DNA from: Hymenobacter aquaticus
GTDB lineage: Bacteria; Bacteroidota; Bacteroidia; Cytophagales; Hymenobacteraceae
Direction: 5' to 3'
Assembly: GCF_004765605.1 (NCBI RefSeq)
Contig: NZ_SRLC01000002.1
Span: forward strand, 1,550,001 to 1,614,000
Length of the DNA: 64,000 bases
Part shown: in pieces, positions 57,538 to 64,000 of the stretch
Layout of the letters: every line of letters starts with the position of its first letter
Position numbering within the stretch: the first letter of the stretch is position 1
The notes under the pieces: generated by a model
The model's database searches: none
Told to the model about the DNA's origin: nothing
The model's input: only the letters and a program-made list of their open reading frames with translations
Translations under genes and position numbers: made by a program

Positions 57538-57617
57538 TTTTTAGTTGTTAGTTGTCAGTTGTCAGTTGTCAGGTCGCTTTTGCACTAACAACTAACAACT
57601 GACAACCGACAACTAAC
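57538..57617. repeat. inverted repeat of TTAGTTGTCAG words between convergent genes
   Basis: Left arm of TTAGTTGTTAGTTGTCAG-like words faces ACTAACAACTAACAACTGAC words on the right. It fills the space between the stop codons of the small membrane protein and the GH31 gene, and shares its word with the repeats at 9841 and 36845. Confidence 0.75.
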
Positions 57618-60611
57618 TTATTCACGCAGCAGGACCAGGCGCTGGTGCTGCTCCTGCATTTCAGCTACGTAGACGCCATGCGGCAGCTGGCGGCCCTGGG
57701 TATCGGTACCGTCCCAGGTGGTGGAGTAGGAGCCGGCCGGTTGCGCCCGCACCGGAAACGTGCGCACGATTTCCCCCCGCGCGTTGCGAATCAGCAGGGG
57801 AAAGCGGCCGGACTGGTGCTGGGTGTAGCGCAGCGTGGTGCTGGTGCTGAACCGTTGCGGACTGGGTGCCTCCAACGTCAAAGCTTCCGGAGCCGCACTA
57901 CCCACTGGGGCCAGTTGCAGGCCGCGCACCGAGAAGCGGAGGGCTTTATCCTGGAGCAGGGCGTGCAGGTGCAGGGTCTGGCGGGCGGCATCGTACTCCC
58001 AATCGGTGGCCGGCACGGCTTGCCCATCAAGCAGCACGGCCGTGGGCGGGCTGATAACGCGCGGCACGTCCAGATTGAGCGTGCGCCACACCGGGCTGCC
58101 GGGGTAGCTGCCACTGGTGCGCACCTGAACATCAGCCTGCCCGTTGCGCAGCTTGCCGGTAAAGACTAGCAGGCTGAACTGGTGTTGCGCCTCCGCCTGG
58201 GCCGAGTGGCCATCGTCGTCGTAGAGCGTGAAGCTCGATTCGGGCACGGTGGTATCGGCGTAGTAGCGCACGTTCAGCGTGTCGGTGCGGTAGCGGGCGG
58301 TGGTGGGCACGTAGGGCGTCATCGGCAGAAAGGCCCCGGCCCGCACCAGCAAGGGCAGCTGGGCCAGGGGCGCGGCCACGCCCACGGTCTGGCTGCCGGC
58401 AAAGGCCTGGTGGGAATAGAAATCAATCCAGCGGCCGGGGGGCAGCACCACGTTGCGCCGCCGCTGCCCGGGCTGTAGCACCGGGGCCACGAGCAAGCTG
58501 GAGCCCAGCAGAAACTGGTCGTTGACGTTGGCCAGGGCTGGCGCGTTATTCGCCGCCAACTCCCGGGCTCGCCGGGCCGTCAGCCTTGCCGCGCCCCAGG
58601 TTGTCGAGGCGGCCGTGCTCCAGTTCCAGGTGGGGGCGGGGCTGGTGGCTTCGGCGGGGGCCTGCGCTTCCTCTTCCGGCGAGAGCAGGGCAAACACGGA
58701 TTGCGGGTCGAGGCTGGTTTCGCCGTAGTTCAGGGGCCGGGCCAGGGGCGTGCCGGTCCGGGAGTTTTCCCAGGCCAGCGTGTAGAGGTAGGGCAGCAAC
58801 TCGTAGCGCAGGCGGGCGTAGCGGCGCACGATGCTCTGGTAAGGCTCGGGGTAGTGGTAGGGCTCGGGCGCGACTACGCCGTGGGGCCGCATGATGGGGC
58901 CGAAGCTGGCCATCTGCAGCCAACGGGTGTACAGCTCGGCGTCCATGTTGGAGCCGGCAAAGCCCCCGGCGTCGGAGTGCATGTAGCCCACGCCGCCCAG
59001 GCCCATGCTGAGCATGATGGCCACCTGCGCCTGTAGCCCCGACCAGGACCGGCTCACGTCGCCCGACCACGGAAACACGCTGTGGCGCTGCATGCCCGCC
59101 CAGCCCGAGCGGGCCAGGTTGAACAGCCGCTCCTGCGGGTACTGCCGGGCGTAGCCGGCGCTCAGAATGCTGGTCCAGGCCTGGCCGTAAGCATTGTGGA
59201 TGCGGCGCGTCGGGCCCGGGTCGTACACCATGTCGGCGGGCTGATTTTCCGGCTCGCCCAGGTCGCTCCACCAGCCGCCCACGCCGTCCTGCTTCAGCCT
59301 ATCGTACTGCTGCCAAAGCCACTGGCGCGCCGTGGGCCGAAACATGTCCAGCAGCGTGGCCGGCCCGGCCCAGAACGACTCAACGGTGTAAGGCCGGCCC
59401 CGCGCGTCGCGCCCCACCAGGTTCTGGCCGCGCACCAGCGCATCGTTTAGGGAGGTGCGCATCACGTAGGGCTCCGAAATCAGGATGGTCTTGACGCCGG
59501 CCGAGTCGAGGCGGCGCATCAGGCGCTTCGGGTCGGGAAACTGCTGGGGCTGCCAGTGGAAGTCGCCCTGCCGGGTGGTGCCCCCAAACCAGTAGAGGTC
59601 CAGCACCAGGGCATCGAGCGGAAACCCGGCTTGGCGCATGCGGGTAGCCGTTTGCTGCATTTCCAGCTCGGTTTTGTAGCCAAAGCGGCTCTGAATCAGC
59701 CCCAGGCCCCAGCGCGGCGGCAGCGGCTGCCGGCCGGTAAGGGCGGTGTAGCGGGCCAGGATTTCGGCGTAGGAGGTGCCCGCAATGAGGAAGTACGCCA
59801 GCTGGTTTAGCCCTTCGCCGCGGTAGTCGAGCGTGTTTTTCTCCGTCGCGCCCAGGTCGAGGGTGCCGGGGGCGTGGTTGTCGAAAAACAGCATGTAGCC
59901 CCGGCTGCTCAGCACCGTGGGTAGGGTCACGTTCAGGGTTGGTTCCCCGTTCTGGTAGCCGTAGTGGGCCTCGTTGTAGAGCGTGAGCTGGCGGCCGCGC
60001 CGGTCGAGGGGCAGGGCCCGGGAGCCGGTGCCGTAGAGGTGCTCGTCGGGAGCCAAACGGAAGGAAACGCCCACGCCCGCCGCCGCGCTGCCGCCCGCGC
60101 CCTGCTGAAACGCCCCCGCCGCTTCCGCCGCCAACGGCTCGGCGCCCTGCCGGTAGCTGAGGCGCAGCGGCTTTTTCTGAATGACGATGGTCAGGTTTGA
60201 GTCGCGGCGGTAGGGCTGCCATTCGATGCGGTAGCCCAGATCCTGGTACAGATTGGTGGCGGGCCCCGGCCAGTAGGAGCCCCGCTCCAGCCCTGGGTAA
60301 GGCGACTCCTGCACTACGCTCACCGACGAATCGGGGCGCACCGGCTGCCCGGCCGGGTAGTACTCCACGCGCACGACACCGGCCGCGTAGGGCCGGACGC
60401 GCAGCGTGCCGCCCGTGGTGGTGCGAATGGTCAGGATGCCGGCCAGGTAGCGCAGGCTCTGGAAGTCGCCGAGGCCGGTGGTGGGGGCCGCCGGCCGCGC
60501 AAACGGGTCCCGTGGGGGCCGCCCGGGGCCGGCCTGTTGCGCCCAGCCGGGCAAAGAACTCAGGAAAAGGCCCAGCAGGACCCCGGCGCGACGAAAAAAG
60601 CAGCAGGACAT
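57618..60611 (-). CDS. GH31 alpha-glucosidase family protein with C-terminal sorting-like domain
   Basis: A 997-residue secreted GH31 enzyme (retaining alpha-glucosidase/xylosidase family). The signal peptide is RRAGVLLGLFLSSLPGWAQ. The galactose mutarotase-like domain is followed by the catalytic barrel. The nucleophile Asp lies in GGWWSDLGEPEN near residue 450 and the acid/base Asp in FPWSGDVSRSW near 515. The MHSDAGGFAGSN motif near 545 is conserved. The last 90 residues (FPLLIRNARGEIVRTFPVRAQ to VYVAEMQEQHQRLVLLRE) look like a FlgD-Ig/type IX secretion sorting domain, so it may be exported through T9SS. Activity on alpha-linked glucose or xylose is likely; the exact linkage is unknown. 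Confidence 0.9.
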   Translation of the reverse strand: MSCCFFRRAGVLLGLFLSSLPGWAQQAGPGRPPRDPFARPAAPTTGLGDFQSLRYLAGILTIRTTTGGTLRVRPYAAGVVRVEYYPAGQPVRPDSSVSVVQESPYPGLERGSYWPGPATNLYQDLGYRIEWQPYRRDSNLTIVIQKKPLRLSYRQGAEPLAAEAAGAFQQGAGGSAAAGVGVSFRLAPDEHLYGTGSRALPLDRRGRQLTLYNEAHYGYQNGEPTLNVTLPTVLSSRGYMLFFDNHAPGTLDLGATEKNTLDYRGEGLNQLAYFLIAGTSYAEILARYTALTGRQPLPPRWGLGLIQSRFGYKTELEMQQTATRMRQAGFPLDALVLDLYWFGGTTRQGDFHWQPQQFPDPKRLMRRLDSAGVKTILISEPYVMRTSLNDALVRGQNLVGRDARGRPYTVESFWAGPATLLDMFRPTARQWLWQQYDRLKQDGVGGWWSDLGEPENQPADMVYDPGPTRRIHNAYGQAWTSILSAGYARQYPQERLFNLARSGWAGMQRHSVFPWSGDVSRSWSGLQAQVAIMLSMGLGGVGYMHSDAGGFAGSNMDAELYTRWLQMASFGPIMRPHGVVAPEPYHYPEPYQSIVRRYARLRYELLPYLYTLAWENSRTGTPLARPLNYGETSLDPQSVFALLSPEEEAQAPAEATSPAPTWNWSTAASTTWGAARLTARRARELAANNAPALANVNDQFLLGSSLLVAPVLQPGQRRRNVVLPPGRWIDFYSHQAFAGSQTVGVAAPLAQLPLLVRAGAFLPMTPYVPTTARYRTDTLNVRYYADTTVPESSFTLYDDDGHSAQAEAQHQFSLLVFTGKLRNGQADVQVRTSGSYPGSPVWRTLNLDVPRVISPPTAVLLDGQAVPATDWEYDAARQTLHLHALLQDKALRFSVRGLQLAPVGSAAPEALTLEAPSPQRFSTSTTLRYTQHQSGRFPLLIRNARGEIVRTFPVRAQPAGSYSTTWDGTDTQGRQLPHGVYVAEMQEQHQRLVLLRE

Positions 60612-60711
60612 GGCAGCAAAGCAAATGAGGCCGCCAAGATACGCCGTTGGCTAACGCCCGCCCAACCCGCCGCAGCAACGACCCGCGCACCCCGGCCGTA
60701 GAAAGTAGCTC

Positions 60712-60739
60712 AACCCCAACTCCCAACTCCCAACTCCCT
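60712..60739 (+). repeat. tandem CAACTCC words
   Basis: Three copies of CCAACTCC in a row upstream of the ATG at 60746. It resembles the simple words that build the arms of the palindromes elsewhere but has no mirrored partner nearby. Confidence 0.5.
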
Positions 60740-60745
60740 ACTGTC

Positions 60746-61129
60746 ATGGCCCTTTCCTCCGACAACCTCAACGACCACCTCTATTCCACCAACCTGGCCC
60801 TGGGCGACCTGTTCAACAACCACACCTTCGCCCACGACCCCAGCGGCCTGATTCCGATTCTGGACAGCTGGGGCCCGCAGCTGCAAAACTCCCACAGCGC
60901 GGTGCTACAGGCGGCCGCCGACGAGCTGGGCCAGCTGAAAGGCTACCTGCAAAACGGCGACCGGCCCGGGGCCGCGGCCCTGATGCAGCGCTTGGGCGAG
61001 CAAGCCTCGCGGGCGGCCAGCAACACGCACGAAGTAGCCGGTGCCCACCTGCACAACGGCCTCGGCGACCAGCTGCGCCACCTGGGTCAGTTGCTGATTA
61101 TGGCCTCCGGCAACCTGAAGTCAATGTAA
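60746..61129 (+). CDS. hypothetical helical protein, 127 residues
   Basis: A small soluble protein (MALSSDNLNDHLYSTNLALGD) predicted to be almost all helix: LQAAADELGQLKGYLQN near residue 54, AAALMQRLGEQASRAASN near 75 and GDQLRHLGQLLIMASGNL near 105. It may form a four-helix bundle. No signal peptide and no family recognised. The ATG at 60746 is preferred; the frame extends upstream to 60647 into repeat words. Confidence 0.65.
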   Translation: MALSSDNLNDHLYSTNLALGDLFNNHTFAHDPSGLIPILDSWGPQLQNSHSAVLQAAADELGQLKGYLQNGDRPGAAALMQRLGEQASRAASNTHEVAGAHLHNGLGDQLRHLGQLLIMASGNLKSM

Positions 61130-61197
61130 TTCCGCCACTTTCTTTCCGCCTCCTCTCACCAAAAAACCATCGGATGGCCACGCCAACCGACAACCAA

Positions 61198-61535
61198 GTG
61201 AAGTGGCGAATGAGTGAATGAGTGAATGAGTGAAGTGGGGTCGTTGCGAGGCACGAAGCAATTCGTCCTCTGCTAGCGACAAATGACTTTTCCCCGAAAA
61301 GCCCTTTCTCGTTGCGACGGGAAAGGGCTTTTGCTTGCACCGCGACGTTGCACTTCGCGAGTCATTAGAACAAGCTGTACGACCGTCGTTCAATGACTAG
61401 CGAAGTGCAACGTCGCGCTACGCAGTTCAGGCATCGGGGCTTTTTACAGTAGAAGGCTCGGCACATTTCAGAGGACGGATTGCTTCGTGCCTCGTAACAA
61501 CCCCACTTCACTCATTCACTCATTCGCCCATTCAC
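61198..61535. repeat. nested palindrome between the helical protein and gamma-glutamyltransferase genes
   Basis: Outer arms of tandem GAATGAGT words (61206-61234, mirrored at 61505-61534) surround the GAGGCACGAAGCAATTCGTC module (61248-61272, mirrored at 61469-61495). Inside are an AAAGCCCTTTCTCG/GAAAGGGCTTTT hairpin and a second palindrome CGACGTTGCACTTCGCGAG / GCGAAGTGCAACGTCGCG. The right arm begins directly after the gamma-glutamyltransferase stop codon. Confidence 0.88.
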
Positions 61536-63287
61536 CTAATACCCCAGCGCCGTATCGTCGCCGCGGGGGTCGGCGCCGCCTTCGAGGCGGCCGTTGGGCA
61601 GCACCCGGATGGCGTCGACGCGGCCCCAGCGCCCCCGCGGGTTAATGGTGTAGCCGCGCTGCCGTAGCGAGTCGGCCGTGGCCTCGGTCAGGGCTGTCGG
61701 CTCGGCGTCAATCTGGTCGGGGAGCCACTGGTGGTGCAGGCGCGGCGCGGCCACAGCCTGCTGCATGCTCATGTCGTAGTCGACGACGTGCAGGATGGTC
61801 TGGAGTACGCTAGTAATAATAGTGCTGCCGCCGGGCGTGCCCACCACGAGTTGCAGCTTGCCGTTGCGGGTCAGAATGGCGGGCGTCATCGAGGACAGCA
61901 TCCGCTTGCCGGGCGCAATGGCATTGGCCGTGCCGCCTACCAGCCCGTAGGAGTTGGGCACGCCGGCCTTGGCGCTGAAGTCGTCCATTTCATTATTGAG
62001 CAGAAAGCCCGCCCCGGCCACCACCACCTTGCTGCCGTAGGCCCCGTTGAGCGTGGTGGTGCAGCTCACGGCGTTGCCCTGGGCATCCACGATGCTGTAG
62101 TGGGTGGTCTGGTCACTCTCGTACGCGGGCAGGCCCGGGCCCGCCGTGACGCTTTTGCTCGGCGTGGCGCGGTGGGGCTGGGTGGAAGCCATGCGCTGCT
62201 GGTTGTAGTTGTGGTCGAGCAGCTGCGTCACGGGCACGCGGCCGAAGTCCGGGTCGCCGAGGTAGGTGGCGCGGTCGGCGTACACGCGCCGCTCGGCCTC
62301 CGTTATCAGGTGGACGCCGGTGGGCGAGTGCCAGCCGGTTTTGCGCAGGTCGAAGGGCTCCAGCATTTGCAGCATCTGGAGCAGCGCCACGCCGCCCGAG
62401 CTGGGCGGCGGAAACGTCAGCACGTCGTGGCCCCGATACTGGCCGTGGAGCGGAATACGCCACTTAGGCTGGTAGCTTTTCAGATCCTGCTGCGTAATCA
62501 GGCCCCGGCCGCGCTGCATTTCGCTGGTGAGCAGCTCGGCGGTGCGGCCCTCGTAAAAGCCGGCCCGGCCCTGGTCCCGGATGCGGGCCAGCGTCTGGGC
62601 CAGCTCGGGGTAGCGGATGGTGTCGCCGGCGTGCCAGGTGCCGTTGTCGGCGGCCAGGTAAGCCAGGGTTTTCCCGGGGTTATACTTCCGGAAAATGTCC
62701 CGGTAGGAGTTCAGTCCGCTGGCTTCCTTGGCCGTGAGCGGCAGACCGTGGGCCGCCAAATCGACGGCGGGCTGCACCACTTCAACCCAGCTGAGCTGGC
62801 CCAGCTTCTGGTGCAGGGCCACCATGCCGGCCACGGTGCCGGGCACGCCCACGGCCAGGTGGCCCGCCGTGCTCAAATCGTTTATCACGTTGCCCTGCTT
62901 ATCCAGGTACATGTCGCGCGAGGCAGCCGCCGGGGCGGTTTCCCGGAAATCCAGGGCGCCTTCCTGCCCGTCATGGCCCCGGTAGAGCAGAAAACCCCCG
63001 CCCCCGATATTTCCCGCCACGGGCAACGCCACGGCCAGGGCAAACTGCACCGCCACGGCCGCGTCGTAGGCGTTGCCACCCTTTTGCAGAATCTCCAACC
63101 CGATGCGCGAAGCCGCCGGGTGGGCCGACACGACCATCGCCTTGGCCGCCGTAGCGCCCAGCGCCGGCGCAACGCTGGTAGCAGGGGCTGCGGCCGGCGC
63201 GGCCGGCGTAGAAGCGGTAGTGAGTGGGGTGGTGCGGGTGCAGGCCAGCAAGGCCGCCAGGGCCAGCAAGGAAAGGCGAGGGTTCAT
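61536..63287 (-). CDS. ggt: gamma-glutamyltransferase
   Basis: Gamma-glutamyltranspeptidase of 583 residues that hydrolyses glutathione and transfers its gamma-glutamyl group in the periplasm. It is made as a precursor that cuts itself before the catalytic Thr, seen here in QTTHYSIVD near residue 395 followed by VSCTTTLNGAYGSK. GNAYDAAVAVQFALAV near 70, GNIGGGGFLLY near 95 and the LSSMTPAI segment near 460 are family hallmarks. The signal peptide ends LLALAALLAC, so this member is a lipoprotein. The ATG at 63287 opens the signal. It is divergent from glgB across two AT-rich palindromes. Confidence 0.94.
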   Translation of the reverse strand: MNPRLSLLALAALLACTRTTPLTTASTPAAPAAAPATSVAPALGATAAKAMVVSAHPAASRIGLEILQKGGNAYDAAVAVQFALAVALPVAGNIGGGGFLLYRGHDGQEGALDFRETAPAAASRDMYLDKQGNVINDLSTAGHLAVGVPGTVAGMVALHQKLGQLSWVEVVQPAVDLAAHGLPLTAKEASGLNSYRDIFRKYNPGKTLAYLAADNGTWHAGDTIRYPELAQTLARIRDQGRAGFYEGRTAELLTSEMQRGRGLITQQDLKSYQPKWRIPLHGQYRGHDVLTFPPPSSGGVALLQMLQMLEPFDLRKTGWHSPTGVHLITEAERRVYADRATYLGDPDFGRVPVTQLLDHNYNQQRMASTQPHRATPSKSVTAGPGLPAYESDQTTHYSIVDAQGNAVSCTTTLNGAYGSKVVVAGAGFLLNNEMDDFSAKAGVPNSYGLVGGTANAIAPGKRMLSSMTPAILTRNGKLQLVVGTPGGSTIITSVLQTILHVVDYDMSMQQAVAAPRLHHQWLPDQIDAEPTALTEATADSLRQRGYTINPRGRWGRVDAIRVLPNGRLEGGADPRGDDTALGY

Positions 63288-63367
63288 GCGGTGAAGATAG
63301 GCGAAGTAGCCAGGGCCGCGCACCCGCGTAAGTAAAAACGCCTTCGGGCAGCCGGGGCAGCCGGCTG

Positions 63368-63403
63368 GGTAGTAAACAAATAAAAATAATTTCTTTTACT
63401 ACC
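63368..63403. repeat. AT-rich palindrome GGTAGTAAA/TTTACTACC, copy 1
   Basis: Perfect 9-bp arms GGTAGTAAA (63368-63376) and TTTACTACC (63395-63403) around an 18-bp AT-rich loop, in an otherwise GC-rich divergent promoter region. Confidence 0.75.
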
Positions 63404-63417
63404 AGAACAGTGGGTGT

Positions 63418-63463
63418 CGGGTGGTAGTAAAGAATTAAAAATATTTTTTTTTACTACCACCCG
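63418..63463. repeat. AT-rich palindrome GGTAGTAAA/TTTACTACC, copy 2
   Basis: Perfect 14-bp arms CGGGTGGTAGTAAA (63418-63431) and complement (63450-63463) around an 18-bp AT-rich loop. It repeats the core of copy 1, and the centres are about 55 bp apart. Confidence 0.8.
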
Positions 63464-63544
63464 GCAGTCCGCCCGCTGGGACAAAAAGCGTCAATCAGGG
63501 CGAAGTCTTGGCAAACCCAGGCGTTGAGGTCGGCCGCGCGGCGT

Positions 63545-63552
63545 GCTACCTT
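63545..63552 (+). promoter_or_regulatory. candidate -7 element TACCTTGC before glgB
   Basis: Six of eight positions match TAnnTTTG, 62 bp upstream of the glgB ATG. No -33 box is clear, so this is a weak call. Confidence 0.3.
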
Positions 63553-63613
63553 GCGCCGGTCCGGCCGCTGTGCGCCGGGAATCGTAGATTGAGCTTCAAC
63601 CTCTCCCGTTGCT

Positions 63614-64000
63614 ATGGAAACTTCTTCCCTGACTGCCGCCGCTGAGCCCTCGTTGCCCCTGGTGCAAAACGACCCCTGGCTGGCACCCTACGAACCCGTT
63701 CTGCAAGCCCGCCAGCAGCGCCTGGAGCAGCGTCTGGCCGAAATTGTGGCCCAATACGGCTCCCTGGCCAAATTTGCCACCGCCCACCAGCGCCTGGGCC
63801 TCACCTACGACGGGCGCCGCCGGGGCTACTGGTTCCGGGAGTGGGCCCCGGCCGCCACCTACCTGTCGCTCACCGGCGACTTCAACGGCTGGGACCGGGG
63901 CGCCACGCCCTTGCAAAAAGGCCCGGATGGCGTCTGGGAAGTGTTTCTGGCTGATAAAGACTACGCCGGCCGCCTTACCCACGGCAGCCGCTACAAGGTG
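63614..64000 (+). CDS. glgB: 1,4-alpha-glucan branching enzyme (partial, N-terminus only)
   Basis: The first 129 codons of a glycogen branching enzyme, cut by the window end. The ATG at 63614 gives METSSLTAAAEP. A helical lead-in (QARQQRLEQRLAEIVAQYGSLAKFA near residue 31) is followed by a CBM48/early-set domain with RGYWFREWAPAATYLSLTGDFNGWDR near 70-95, the signature of branching enzymes. The GH13 catalytic domain lies outside the window, so the final call rests on the N-terminal domain alone. The order matches the eukaryotic-like branching enzymes common in Bacteroidota. The opposite strand also holds a long open frame, which I treat as a shadow. Confidence 0.85.
   Translation, partial: METSSLTAAAEPSLPLVQNDPWLAPYEPVLQARQQRLEQRLAEIVAQYGSLAKFATAHQRLGLTYDGRRRGYWFREWAPAATYLSLTGDFNGWDRGATPLQKGPDGVWEVFLADKDYAGRLTHGSRYKV

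Noticed and set aside
63596..63982. Minus-strand open frame opposite glgB
   Set aside because: It is antisense to a clear CBM48 domain and has no recognisable family.

Overview
The window is chromosomal DNA from a GC-rich Bacteroidota bacterium, most likely Hymenobacter or a close relative in the Cytophagales. Supporting signs are a SusC/SusD pair, several TonB-linked receptors, type IX secretion (T9SS) C-terminal tails, -7 boxes of the form TAnnTTTG, few Shine-Dalgarno sequences, a tRNA-Cys without encoded CCA, and housekeeping proteins of Cytophagales type. The genus is inferred, not proven.

Layout. 1-8 kb: partial alpha/beta hydrolase, a lipoprotein, rpsA, tRNA-Cys, a cyanophycin synthetase and a coiled-coil membrane protein. 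8-16 kb: methyltransferases, kdsA, apaG, ung, an AraC regulator, an SDR, then lepB, dapB, a DUF5683 gene and parB reading leftward. 17.6-30.3 kb: a split parS-like palindrome and a 21-bp tandem-repeat array, then a polysaccharide utilisation locus (three GH43 enzymes, a GH5-like enzyme, SusC, SusD, a LacI regulator), then a short run of the same 21-bp repeat. 30.3-42 kb: a hypothetical gene, parA, a metal hydrolase, a peptide-binding lipoprotein, a TonB receptor, a DUF6438 protein, yidC and pyrG. 42-64 kb: a PBP4-type peptidase, a PA14/ricin-lectin T9SS protein, a SerB-SerA fusion, two paralogous outer-membrane barrels, a VOC protein, a DUF421 protein, a pirin, a GH13 lipoprotein, an aldo/keto reductase, a class D beta-lactamase-like pseudoenzyme, a GH31 glucosidase, a gamma-glutamyltransferase and the start of a glycogen branching enzyme.

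How the genes fit together. The polysaccharide locus looks like a regulon. Four near-identical palindromes (core GCAAACGTTTGC) lie before susC, the GH5-like gene and the divergent GH43 gene, and a LacI-family gene sits at its right edge. The enzymes point to an arabinose/xylose-containing plant polymer. This locus lies between parA and parB, which are normally adjacent in Bacteroidota, and related 21-bp repeats border it on both sides.

The other striking feature is a set of large intergenic palindromes, mostly between convergent genes and often beginning at the stop codons. Their outer arms are short tandem words that differ from locus to locus. Their inner modules (for example AAAGCCCTTT...AAAGGGCTTT, GAGGACGGATTGCTTCGTGC and CGCGAAGTG...CACTTCGCG) recur across loci.
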